Shown piece by piece: positions 35,460 through 43,222 of a stretch of 64,000 nucleotides of DNA. Source of the stretch: JAKACA01 sp963735115 (GTDB lineage Bacteria > Actinomycetota > Acidimicrobiia > Acidimicrobiales > Bog-793); NCBI GenBank assembly GCA_963735115.1, contig CAVTJR010000003.1, forward strand, positions 310,001 to 374,000, written 5' to 3'. Positions within the stretch are counted from its first letter, which is position 1, and each line of letters starts with the position of its first letter. The position numbers and the translations under genes were made by a program. Below the pieces are notes generated by a model that saw only the letters and a list, made by a program, of their open reading frames with translations, made no database searches and was not told the DNA's origin.

Positions 35460-36254
35460 TCAGAGCACCAGTTTGCGTTCGTTCGGCTCGAGTGAGTCGT
35501 AGTTCCAGAGCTTCTTCGCGCAGACGAACTTCCGGAACACGTCGGGGTGCTCGACCCCGTAGTAGCCAAGCTTGTGGTCGAGCATCTCCTGATCGTCTGT
35601 CGTTACCTCCGCCTCCTCGCAGTCGACGCCGAGGGAGGCCACCTTGCCGCCCACGAAGATGGCCCCGTCGTACATCGAGTCGCCGAGGCCGTTTCCGACG
35701 TTGCCGCAGATGATCTGGCGGCCCCGCTGCATCATGAAGCCCGTCAGCAGGCCGGCATTGCCGCCGACGATGATCGTGCCGCCCTTTTGGTCGATGCCGG
35801 TTCGGGCTCCGACGTCACCTTTCACGACGAGGTCGCCCCCGCGGATGGCTGCGCCCGCCAGCGAGCCGGCGTTCTTCTCGATCACGATCGTGCCCGACAT
35901 CATGTTCTCGGCGACGGACCAGCCGACCCGGCCGGTGATCTCGATCTCCGGCCCGTCGATGAGGGCGACCCCGAAATAGCCGAGGCTCCCCTCAAAGCGG
36001 ATCCTGCACCGCTCGAGGATGGCGACCCCGATCGAATGCTTGGCGCCCGGGTTCCGGACCGTGACGTCCTTCACCCCCTTGTCGGTGAGGAGCCAACGGA
36101 TCTCGAGGTTGATCGTCCTCGTCGTGCAATCCGCGGCGTCGAAGACCGCCTTGTCACCCGTGATCTCCGACGTCCGCGGCGGTTCAGCGTTCGGCTCGAC
36201 GAGGCCGCGGGCGTCGTAAGTGATCCCGCGCTCACCGACGGCTACCGATTCCAT
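35460..36254 (-). CDS. mgsB: Glutamate synthase GXGXG-domain subunit, set 2 (N-methylglutamate synthase subunit B-like)
   Basis: This 264-aa beta-helix subunit is longer than its set 1 counterpart by an N-terminal stretch of about 35 residues. Core motifs are SLGYFGVALIDGPEIEITGRVGWSVAENMMSGTIVIE, ARTGIDQKGGTIIVGGNAGLLTGFMMQRG and NGLGDSMYDGAIFVGGKVASLG. The start overlaps the mgsA 2 stop by 13 nt. Confidence 0.87.
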   Translation of the reverse strand: MESVAVGERGITYDARGLVEPNAEPPRTSEITGDKAVFDAADCTTRTINLEIRWLLTDKGVKDVTVRNPGAKHSIGVAILERCRIRFEGSLGYFGVALIDGPEIEITGRVGWSVAENMMSGTIVIEKNAGSLAGAAIRGGDLVVKGDVGARTGIDQKGGTIIVGGNAGLLTGFMMQRGRQIICGNVGNGLGDSMYDGAIFVGGKVASLGVDCEEAEVTTDDQEMLDHKLGYYGVEHPDVFRKFVCAKKLWNYDSLEPNERKLVL

Positions 36255-37171
36255 ACGAGCACCTCGCCCTCGTAGGGGTCGTGGGTGTCGATCTCGTGGT
36301 CGATGAGCGCCCGAATGGCGACCTCTTCTGAGGCAAGGGCGACCAGGTCATCGGACTCGAACAGGACGAGCGGCTTGGCCGCCATGACGTCCTTGGCCAT
36401 GCCGAGGCTGTCCTCGGTGACAACGACGTAGGTGAAGACGCCGTCGAAGTCGGTCAGGCTGTCCTTGATGGCCGTCTCGAGCGGGACGCCGTTGTGCAGC
36501 TTCTCGGCCAGGTAGACGGCGATGATCTCCGAGTCGCACTCTGACTGGAAGCGGTGCCCGAGCCGCTCGAGCCGCCGCCGCCACTGGTGGTAATTCGTCA
36601 GCTGGCCGTTGTGGACGACGGCGACGTCACCGAAGGGGTAGGCCCAGTAGGGGTGGGCGCCCGCGATGTCGACATCTGACTCCGTCGCCATGCGGACATG
36701 GCCGATGCCGTGGGTGCCCCGGAAGCTCGTCAGGCCGTACTGGGCCGAGACGGTCTCGGCATCGCCGAGATCCTTGACGATCTCGAGCGAGTGCCCGAGC
36801 GAGAGCACTTCGCAACCCGGGATGTCCTCGACGTAGTCCACGAGGGACTTCAGGTCTCCCTCGTAGTCGATCGTCACCCTGGCGGCATACTCCGTGATGC
36901 CTTCGAGCCGGTCGATCGTCGCGCCCACTTTGCCGAGGCGGGCCTCGAGCTCCATCTTGTGGCGCTCGATCCGCTCGCTCCAGTCGATCGAGCCGGCGCC
37001 GCGAGGGTCGGCCAGCTTGATGCGCATGACGACGTGCTCCGAGGGCTCTCCGTAGAGGGCGAACCCGGTCGAGTCAGGGCCGCGGTGCTTCATCGACTGG
37101 AGCATCTTGGTGACCTCGAGGCCGACGTCCGAAGGGCCGTTCTTGTGGATGACACCGGCGATACCGCACAT
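36242..37171 (-). CDS. mgsA: Class II glutamine amidotransferase subunit, set 2 (N-methylglutamate synthase subunit A-like)
   Basis: This 309-aa Ntn amidotransferase has Cys2 in MCGIAGV, KHRGPDSTGFALY, GHVRMATESDVDIAGAHPY and VHNGQLTNYHQWR. It carries an insertion of about 60 residues (SIDWSERIERHKMELEARLG) of different sequence from that in set 1. It lies 22 bp after ligase 2 with a GGGGAGGAG ribosome site. Confidence 0.88.
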   Translation of the reverse strand: MCGIAGVIHKNGPSDVGLEVTKMLQSMKHRGPDSTGFALYGEPSEHVVMRIKLADPRGAGSIDWSERIERHKMELEARLGKVGATIDRLEGITEYAARVTIDYEGDLKSLVDYVEDIPGCEVLSLGHSLEIVKDLGDAETVSAQYGLTSFRGTHGIGHVRMATESDVDIAGAHPYWAYPFGDVAVVHNGQLTNYHQWRRRLERLGHRFQSECDSEIIAVYLAEKLHNGVPLETAIKDSLTDFDGVFTYVVVTEDSLGMAKDVMAAKPLVLFESDDLVALASEEVAIRALIDHEIDTHDPYEGEVLVWNR

Positions 37172-37193
37172 GGCTGTTACTCCTCCCCGACGA

Positions 37194-38588
37194 TCATGGA
37201 AGTATGTCCAGGTATTCCTTGATGTCCCAGTCGCTCACCGTGGAGATGAAGCGCTCCCACTCGTCGTTCTTGTAGTGCATGAAGACTCGGTACATATCCC
37301 CGGGGAGGGCCGATCGCACGACTTCGTCCTGCTCGAGGGCTTCGAGCGCCTCGCCGAGCGTGCGAGGGATGCGACGCACCTTCTTGCCGGCGGCAATGGC
37401 GTCGTAGATGTTCCGCTCCTCCGGCTCCCCTGGGTCGAGGTTGCGATCGAGGCCGTCCCGCATCGTCATAAGCAGGCCGGCGAAGGACAGGTAGGGGTTC
37501 ACGGCCGAGTCAACCGAGCGGTACTCGAAACGCCCTGGGGCGGAGATTCGCAGTGCCGTCGTGCGGTTCTGGAACCCCCAGTCGGCGAAGATCGGCGCCC
37601 AAAAGCCGGCGTCGGCGAAGCGGCGGTACGAATTCACCGTTGGCGAGCTGATCGCACAGAGTGCCGAGAGGTGCTCGAGAACGCCGCCGATGGCGTTGAG
37701 GCCCACCTTGCCGGGAAGGCGCGGGTTGTCAGTGTCGGGCATGAACATGTTCTCGTCGCCCTGCCACAGCGAGATGTTGTGGTGGCAACCGTTGGCGGAC
37801 ACTCCCATGAAGGGCTTCGGCATGAAGCAGGCGAACGAGTTGGTCTCGCGGCCCACCTGACGGCAGATCTGGCGGTACGTCGTCAGGCGGTCGGCCGTCT
37901 TGTCGGCGTGGTCGAACTGGAAGTTCAGCTCGAGCTGACCGGGGGCGTCCTCGTGATCGCCCTGGATCATGTCGAGCCCCATCTTCTGGCTGTAGTCGAT
38001 GACCTTGTGGATGATCGGTTGCAGCTCCGAGAACTGATCGATGTGGTAGCAGTAGGGCTTGGTCAGCCCCTCGATCGACGGCTTTCCGTCGGGACCCAGC
38101 TTCAGCCACATCATCTCGGGCTCGCAGCCGGCGCGCAGGTGCAGTCCCGTCCCTTCGGTGAACTGGGCGTGGATGCGCCTCAGGTTGCCGCGGCAGTCCG
38201 AGGTGAGGAAGGCACCGCCGTCGACCTCCTCCTCCCTCCCGCGAAACAGCGTGCAGAAGACGCGAGCGACCTTCGGGTCCCACGGCAGGACACAGAACGT
38301 CTCGACGTCGGGAACACCCACGAGCTCCCGTGCCTCCGCGCCATAGCCGATGTAGTCGCCGTGGCGGTCGGTGAACAAGTTGGCCGTCGAGCCGTAAACG
38401 AGCTGGAAGCCCCTGTGGGCGATCGTCTCCCAGTGGGGGGCGGGGACGCCTTTGCCCATGATCCTGCCCGTGACGGAGGCGAACTGGTAGTAGATGTACG
38501 TGATGCCTTCGGCATCGATCTGCCGACGGACCTCGGCGATCTGCTCTTCCCGGCCCGCTGCGGCGACGAATTGCTCGATGTCGGTCAT
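37194..38588 (-). CDS. Glutamine synthetase family ligase 2 (candidate gamma-glutamylmethylamide synthetase)
   Basis: This 464-aa GS-family ligase has GITYIYYQFASVTGRIMGKGVP, the metal region GCEPEMMWLKL, MIQGDHEDAPGQLELNFQFDHAD, FMPKPFMGVSANGCHHNISLW, NSYRRF and FQNRTTALRI. The order ligase-mgsABC is that of known methylamine operons (gmaS-mgsABC), so gamma-glutamylmethylamide synthesis is the leading guess. Compared with ligase 1 it has GRF in place of GGNNRTQM-type spacing around the arginine loop. The ATG at 38588 has GGGGGAGG upstream. Promoter and operator site B lie 39-100 bp upstream. Confidence 0.84.
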   Translation of the reverse strand: MTDIEQFVAAAGREEQIAEVRRQIDAEGITYIYYQFASVTGRIMGKGVPAPHWETIAHRGFQLVYGSTANLFTDRHGDYIGYGAEARELVGVPDVETFCVLPWDPKVARVFCTLFRGREEEVDGGAFLTSDCRGNLRRIHAQFTEGTGLHLRAGCEPEMMWLKLGPDGKPSIEGLTKPYCYHIDQFSELQPIIHKVIDYSQKMGLDMIQGDHEDAPGQLELNFQFDHADKTADRLTTYRQICRQVGRETNSFACFMPKPFMGVSANGCHHNISLWQGDENMFMPDTDNPRLPGKVGLNAIGGVLEHLSALCAISSPTVNSYRRFADAGFWAPIFADWGFQNRTTALRISAPGRFEYRSVDSAVNPYLSFAGLLMTMRDGLDRNLDPGEPEERNIYDAIAAGKKVRRIPRTLGEALEALEQDEVVRSALPGDMYRVFMHYKNDEWERFISTVSDWDIKEYLDILP

Positions 38589-38626
38589 CACGTCCTCCCC
38601 CAAGACCTGGCAGGCTGCCCGGTGGC

Positions 38627-38687
38627 TGTTTCCCAGCAGTAAACACTGACTGCTGTGATGATACGGGCTGCAGCGCGACAGGCGCAA
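38627..38687 (-). promoter_or_regulatory. Ligase 2/mgsABC 2 promoter with candidate operator site B
   Basis: The minus strand reads TTGCGC (38682-38687), an 18-nt spacer, then TATCAT (38658-38663). Twelve bases on, the inverted repeat TGTTTAC-TGCTG-GGAAACA (38627-38645) would sit just after the transcription start, a repressor position. A second dyad CAGCAGT-N8-ACTGCTG (38634-38655) overlaps it. Confidence 0.6.
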
Positions 38688-38715
38688 TCGCCCCGGCCGG
38701 CGAGGCGGCCTCGCC

Positions 38716-39132
38716 TCAGCGGATGACGAGGACGGGCAGGTCCGTGATGTGCAGCAGCTTGTGTGTCGTGCTGCCGAGGAAGATGCCCTCGATGTCGGTC
38801 AGACCCCGCGAGCCGGTGACAATCCCGTCGGCTCCCCACTCCTGAGCCTCATCGCAGATCTCGCTCGCCACCCGCCCGTGCTGGGCTGCACGGAGGGAAC
38901 TGGTCGCCTTCACGCCTTGAGACTCGAGCTGGGCAAGGGCGTTGTCGAGAATCTTCTGACCGTCTGCCGTCTCTTCGAGCGGGACCTGGCCGGCCCGACC
39001 TGCGAAGCCCATCTCGAGTACGTGCAGCACCCGGAGCGTCGACCCGAGCTTGCCTGCAAGCTCGGTGGCGGCACTGAGCACCGGCCCGGAATAGTCTGAC
39101 CCGTCAAGAGCAACCACCAGCTTGTCGAACAT
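38716..39132 (-). CDS. Universal stress protein family protein
   Basis: This 138-aa Usp domain begins FDKLVVALDGSDYSGPVL and has an intact nucleotide motif GSRGLTDIEGIFLGST. It has the same length and close layout as the Usp at 25136. The ATG at 39132 has AAAGGGG upstream. It lies 128 bp upstream of ligase 2 and could be read through into that operon, although the ligase has its own promoter. Confidence 0.9.
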   Translation of the reverse strand: MFDKLVVALDGSDYSGPVLSAATELAGKLGSTLRVLHVLEMGFAGRAGQVPLEETADGQKILDNALAQLESQGVKATSSLRAAQHGRVASEICDEAQEWGADGIVTGSRGLTDIEGIFLGSTTHKLLHITDLPVLVIR

Positions 39133-39270
39133 GAGCACCCCTTTCCGAGCACCGGACGTACCTGTTTTTGCAGGCACCTCCCTAAGCATGCCTCCTGGCC
39201 GCGTCGAGGGCTAGTGGTGCCGGACCAAACCGCCACCTCGTCGAAGCGCCGCCGACGCTCGTACACTGGC

Positions 39271-39627
39271 ATGGTGAAGGGCGCTCCGATCACCGTGCGG
39301 TGCGACTGCGGGCAGAAGGCGCTCGTGAAATACGGTGACGTGTGGGAGTGCGGGGGGTGCCATCGGCGCTGGAACACCAACCAGATCCCCCCCGACGACT
39401 ACTGGGGCATCATGCACGAGATGCGGCGGTTCCGCGTGAAGGCGATCAGCTCCATGCTGACGATCGCAGCGGTCTTCGTGTTCCTGGCGCTCGCGATCTC
39501 GGACTCGTTCTTCATCCTCATCCCGCTCGTGATGAGCGGCTGGTACCTCTTCTACATGCCTCGCTGGCGGCAGCGGGTCCGCCGCCATGCCCGCCAAGTG
39601 CCCAACTGGGAGCTCCATCCTGAGTGA
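39271..39627 (+). CDS. Zinc-ribbon membrane protein of unknown function
   Basis: This 118-aa protein has an N-terminal zinc ribbon (CDCGQKALVKYGDVWECGGCHRRW) and a hydrophobic hairpin of two segments (SMLTIAAVFVFLALAI and FFILIPLVMSGWYLFYM), ending in an Arg-rich tail. No ribosome site precedes ATG 39271. A TACACT box at 39262-39267 would place the transcription start at the GTG at 39274, so the mRNA may be leaderless, as is common in actinobacteria. It overlaps the next gene by 4 nt. Function unknown. Confidence 0.75.
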   Translation: MVKGAPITVRCDCGQKALVKYGDVWECGGCHRRWNTNQIPPDDYWGIMHEMRRFRVKAISSMLTIAAVFVFLALAISDSFFILIPLVMSGWYLFYMPRWRQRVRRHARQVPNWELHPE

Positions 39628-40109
39628 CCGGGCGCCTCGCTACGAGGTCACCCGACGTCGCTGGACCGACAGTGGGCGGCGGCGGCACGGTGCTGCTGGC
39701 CACCTTCGACGTGCCCTTCGACGAAGCGGCCGCCTCCTTCGCCGTCCATGCGGCCGTTGACTCGGGACGAGGCCTCATCGTCGCCAACTTCGTCGAGCTG
39801 CCTCCGCTGCCCCTCAGCGTGATGATGGGTCACGACATGCTCGACTACTCGCCCGAGCTGGCGGCCTCGCTCCTCGGGCCGGTGCAGCGTGCGCAGGCGC
39901 TCGGTGTCGACGTCGAGCGAATTCGCGTGAAGAGCTTCCGCCGGATCGAGGCACTCGTCGAGGTCGCCCGCGAGCGCCACGTCCGCATGCTCGTTCTCGG
40001 TCCCGACCGGACCCAGGTGAGCGCCCGGCTGTACCGCAAGGCGGCGGCAGCGGCTCGCGAACGCCTCGACTGCCTCGTCTGGATCAGTTGGGAGATCCCT
40101 TCACCATGA
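39624..40109 (+). CDS. Universal stress protein-like protein
   Basis: This 161-aa protein has a Usp-like fold: GTVLLATFDVPFDEAAASFAVHAAVDSGRGLIVANFVE at the start and HVRMLVLGPDRTQVSARLYRKAAAAARERLDCLVWI at the end. The usual nucleotide motif is missing. The GTG start overlaps the stop of the zinc-ribbon gene (GTGA), so the two are coupled. Confidence 0.7.
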   Translation: MTGRLATRSPDVAGPTVGGGGTVLLATFDVPFDEAAASFAVHAAVDSGRGLIVANFVELPPLPLSVMMGHDMLDYSPELAASLLGPVQRAQALGVDVERIRVKSFRRIEALVEVARERHVRMLVLGPDRTQVSARLYRKAAAAARERLDCLVWISWEIPSP

Positions 40110-40120
40110 GCCACGGGCTC
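40108..40120. terminator. Short hairpin between convergent genes
   Basis: GAGCC-ACG-GGCTC (5-bp stem) spans the stop of the Usp-like gene and the 11-bp gap to the convergent dioxygenase gene. It lacks a U-tract, so it is a weak candidate. Confidence 0.3.
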
Positions 40121-40999
40121 TCAAGCGCTGCCTGTAGGCACCCCTAGCACGTACTCGTCGAGCCAGGGGCTCCGGTAACCGTCGTCTCGCCACAGCACCG
40201 GAAAGAAGGCTTCGTCGATCTCGGTCTCGCCCGGCCGGCGGTAGCGCGAGTAGATGGCGTGCGGTCGCGCGGGGTTCCAGCGCGTGTCCGCCGCCATGAG
40301 ATGGCTGATGACCGAGCGTCGCTGGGCGCGGGCGGTCACGTTCGCCGGGCTCCCGTGGAAGACCCAGGCGTCGTGAAATGCCGCACCGCCGCGGGAGACC
40401 TCGATCGGCACGAGGTCCAGCTCCTCACCGGGCGGTCGCATCGCCTCCAGCCAGGAGAGCCAGTCCGCGGGGGCGTGGAACTGGCCGCCGACGGGCGCGT
40501 GCGGCCAGCGGTGAGAGCCGCGGGCGTAGAAGATTGTGCCGGCGTCCCGCGAGGTGTCGTCCAGAGCCATCCAGCACGTGATCATGTTCGGTGGAGAGAG
40601 ATAGTCGAGGTAGGAGCCGTCCTGGTGGGCGAGCAGCGGCGTCCCGCCCGCAGGCTTCCAGATGAGGTTGTCCTGGTTGATACGGAGGCCGGAAGCGCCG
40701 GTGAGACCGGCGGCGAAGGCGGCGTTTCGCGCCGACAGCGTGGTGGCGGCAATCGTGCGGTCCGCCTTCCAGACATTGCAGAGCTGTCGTGTCCGCTCTG
40801 GCGGCGTCACTCCGGGGACGTAGTTGACCTCGTCAGGAGCGATGCCGGTCTCAAAGACATGTTCGAACACCGGTCCAAACCGCCCGAGTAGGCGTTCGAC
40901 CTCCTCCGAGGCGAGGTACTCGGGAACGATGACAAAGCCGTCCCGCTCGTAGGAGGCGATTTGTTCGGCCGTCGGCCCGTCTGAGCGCTGCGCCGACAT
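40121..40999 (-). CDS. Phytanoyl-CoA dioxygenase (PhyH) family Fe(II)/2-oxoglutarate oxygenase
   Basis: This 292-aa member of the PhyH family has the iron-binding HxD in HQDGSYLDY, a distal His in FHDAWVFHGSPAN and a following Arg (ARAQRRS) for 2-oxoglutarate. The family includes ectoine hydroxylase and enzymes that oxidise N-methyl or quaternary amines. It lies 34 bp downstream of permease 2 in the same direction, so the permease may bring in its substrate. The reaction cannot be named from sequence. Confidence 0.83.
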   Translation of the reverse strand: MSAQRSDGPTAEQIASYERDGFVIVPEYLASEEVERLLGRFGPVFEHVFETGIAPDEVNYVPGVTPPERTRQLCNVWKADRTIAATTLSARNAAFAAGLTGASGLRINQDNLIWKPAGGTPLLAHQDGSYLDYLSPPNMITCWMALDDTSRDAGTIFYARGSHRWPHAPVGGQFHAPADWLSWLEAMRPPGEELDLVPIEVSRGGAAFHDAWVFHGSPANVTARAQRRSVISHLMAADTRWNPARPHAIYSRYRRPGETEIDEAFFPVLWRDDGYRSPWLDEYVLGVPTGSA

Positions 41000-41033
41000 G
41001 AGGGCGCGATCTCAGCGGTCTTCACATGGGAGC

Positions 41034-42527
41034 TCAGGCCTGCGGAGCGCCAACCACGATCTCCTCCTCCAGGAGCCGCATCTGCTCGGCCGTGGGCATC
41101 GTCGGCGTCTCGTCCCGGAACGTGACCGGCTTCTTGTCCTGCACCACGCGCCGGAACACGTAGAGCAGGACCGATCCGACGAGGATGCCGAAGCCGATGT
41201 AGACGTCCTTGAACGATACGGCGTAGGCAAGCTCGGGGTTGGCGACGCCGTAGACGAGGAACACCAGGTTGGCGACCGCCAGCAGGCCGGCGATGATGAC
41301 CCACGGACTCCCCACCTTGATCGGCCGTGGCCAGTTCGGACGGTCGTGCCGCAACAGCAGGAAGCCGGTGAGCGCCAGGATGTGGCAGAGGACGTAGCCG
41401 ATGTTGCTCATGTACAAGATGGCGACGTTGCTGGAGATGAACAGGATCAAGAGGGTGTTGACGACCATGTCCACGGTCATCGCTCGCCCGGGGACGTGAT
41501 ATCTGTTCAAGTGGTAGAGCTGCTTGACCGTCATGTCGTCGCGGGCGATCCCGTAGAGCGCCCGCGAGGCGTCTGCCGTCGAGGAGATCATGGAGAGGAA
41601 GAGGCTGCCGATCAGGCAGACGACCACGAAGGACGCCCAGCCGCTGCCGACGATCGTCGAGAACGCCCCGGTCAGGTACTGACCCTCCGCAAGGGCCGCC
41701 TTCGGCGCGCCGATCTCGCCGCCGAGCCCGAGCGGGTAGAGGATGAACACGACCAGGCAGAACATGGCGGCCGAGCGAAGGGCGATGGCCGTGTCGCGTC
41801 GCGTGTTCTTGTACTCGGGGGCGAACGTGGCGCACACCTCGACGCCGTAGGCCGACCACCCGTTCAAGAAGAGCCACACCATGATGAGACCGAAGCCACC
41901 GCTGCCATAGCCGTGCAGGTCCCAGGTCAGATTCGACGAGTGCCAGTGCCCGGTCACGTAGGGAAGGATCATGATGACGACAAGCGGCACGACCAGGCCG
42001 AGGCCCGTGAGGTAGGAGACCCAGACGGCGGGACGGATGCCGTAGACGTTCAGCAACCAGACGAGCACGATGCAACCGATGCCGATGAGGTCGTTGACCG
42101 TGACACCGCCGGTCAGCACGCCGTCGCTGAAGTGCCAGGTCGTGTTCGGAAACCACTTCGAGATGACGAGATCGCCGATCACCTTGCCGAAGATCGAAAG
42201 AACCACAGACCATCCGATCCAGTACCCGAAGGCCCCGATCGGACCGATGAGAGAGAACCGACCGCGCCAGCCTTCGTGGGCGTAGAGGGAGATGCCGCCC
42301 GGCTTGTCCGGGAACATCGCCGCCGTCTCGGAGTAGATCCACGCCTGCAGCAGCCCGATCGCAGACGCCGTCGCCCACAGGAAGAGCGCCCCCCAGGCAC
42401 CGACGGCGTCCATCGTGTAGCCGACGAATGCGATGAGGAACCCGGGGTTGCACAAGGCGATGACGAAACCGTCCCACCAGCGAAGCGACTTGAGAAGCTG
42501 TCGCTCCTCGACGACGGCACTGGCCAC
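41034..42527 (-). CDS. APC-superfamily amino acid/amine permease 2
   Basis: This 497-aa protein has about 12 hydrophobic segments. The first is WWDGFVIALCNPGFLIAFVGYTM, with the helix break seen in APC transporters; DDMTVKQLYHLNRYHVPGRAM is the conserved intracellular loop. The GTG start has AAGGGGGGG upstream. Operator site F and a TATAGT -10 (42671-42676) lie about 115-150 bp upstream, shared with the divergent cupin gene. Confidence 0.87.
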   Translation of the reverse strand: MASAVVEERQLLKSLRWWDGFVIALCNPGFLIAFVGYTMDAVGAWGALFLWATASAIGLLQAWIYSETAAMFPDKPGGISLYAHEGWRGRFSLIGPIGAFGYWIGWSVVLSIFGKVIGDLVISKWFPNTTWHFSDGVLTGGVTVNDLIGIGCIVLVWLLNVYGIRPAVWVSYLTGLGLVVPLVVIMILPYVTGHWHSSNLTWDLHGYGSGGFGLIMVWLFLNGWSAYGVEVCATFAPEYKNTRRDTAIALRSAAMFCLVVFILYPLGLGGEIGAPKAALAEGQYLTGAFSTIVGSGWASFVVVCLIGSLFLSMISSTADASRALYGIARDDMTVKQLYHLNRYHVPGRAMTVDMVVNTLLILFISSNVAILYMSNIGYVLCHILALTGFLLLRHDRPNWPRPIKVGSPWVIIAGLLAVANLVFLVYGVANPELAYAVSFKDVYIGFGILVGSVLLYVFRRVVQDKKPVTFRDETPTMPTAEQMRLLEEEIVVGAPQA

Positions 42528-42641
42528 TGTCCCCCCCTTCAGTCCGGGGTCGAGAGACCCCCAGGCTTCGGCGTCGCAACCTCACACTCACCGCCCGCCC
42601 CCGGGCAAGGGTGCCCGGCAGCGGACTGGACGGCCCCACAC

Positions 42642-42676
42642 CGTCCACCCCTGCGAAACTGAGTCCACTCACTATA
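42642..42676 (-). promoter_or_regulatory. Permease 2 promoter with candidate operator site F
   Basis: The plus strand at 42642-42660 reads CGTCCAC-CCCTG-CGAAACT, a 7-5-7 inverted repeat of the shared type (right half less well conserved). On the minus strand a TATAGT -10 (42671-42676) lies 10 bp upstream of it, so the site would cover the transcription start, as at ligase 2 and trimethylamine dehydrogenase. No convincing -35 was found. Confidence 0.55.
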
Positions 42677-42707
42677 TGCCCTCGGCCGCCGAGGTGCAGG
42701 GGAAAGT

Positions 42708-42726
42708 CGTTTACCGTTGCGAAACG
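42708..42726 (+). promoter_or_regulatory. Candidate operator site D (upstream of cupin gene)
   Basis: CGTTTAC-CGTTG-CGAAACG is a 7-5-7 inverted repeat of the shared type with outer CGTTT/AAACG arms exactly matched. It lies 82 bp upstream of the cupin ATG and 47 bp from site F, so one regulator could bind both sides of this divergent 280-bp region. Confidence 0.55.
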
Positions 42727-42807
42727 CCGTTCACCAGGGGTAGTAATGCGGCGGCCGAGCCCGGCGGAACCGAGCACACCCTGGCGCACCCTGGGAGAAG
42801 ACTAGAG

Positions 42808-43170
42808 ATGCCAGCACGCAAACTCAGCCTCGGAGCGCCCGCGAGCGACACCGAGGCGGGCTGCCTCCCCATCGTGCCGGCCCCATCGACCGGCTGGGCC
42901 CAGCTGGCGATGGGCGAGTGGACCTTGGCCGAGAGCGGGTGGACCGACCGGCATCCGTTCGACGAGCTCAACTACGTCCTCGAGGGGCGCCTGCTCGTGG
43001 AGTGCGACGGTGAGGTGCTCGAAGCCGGGCCAGGCGAGACCATCCAGGTCTTCGCCGGCTCGGCGGCGCACTACCATGCCGCCGGACACGCCCGCATGAT
43101 CTACGTCTACGGACCGAACCCGACGGGGGAGCCGTCCGAGCAGCTGGGCGACCCGACGGCGAACGGTTGA
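42808..43170 (+). CDS. Small cupin-domain protein (EutQ-like)
   Basis: This 120-aa single cupin domain has HPFDELNYVLEGRLLVECDGEVLEAGPGETIQVFAGSAAHYHAAGHARMIYVY. It keeps a first His and a Glu (HPFDEL) and a late HYH, so a metal site is possible. The layout is close to the ethanolamine-utilisation EutQ cupin. The ATG at 42808 has GGGAGAAG upstream. It lies 52 bp upstream of EtfB 2 and may be the first gene of that operon. Function unknown. Confidence 0.78.
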   Translation: MPARKLSLGAPASDTEAGCLPIVPAPSTGWAQLAMGEWTLAESGWTDRHPFDELNYVLEGRLLVECDGEVLEAGPGETIQVFAGSAAHYHAAGHARMIYVYGPNPTGEPSEQLGDPTANG

Positions 43171-43222
43171 GTGACGTGGCCGCTCGAGTCGTGGACACCT
43201 GGACAGTCGGAGGTATGAGCCG

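Noticed and set aside
42728..42746. An eighth 7-5-7 operator (left half CGTTCAC)
   Set aside because: The left arm fits, but the right arm (GTAGTAA) does not match GTRRAC, so it was not counted.
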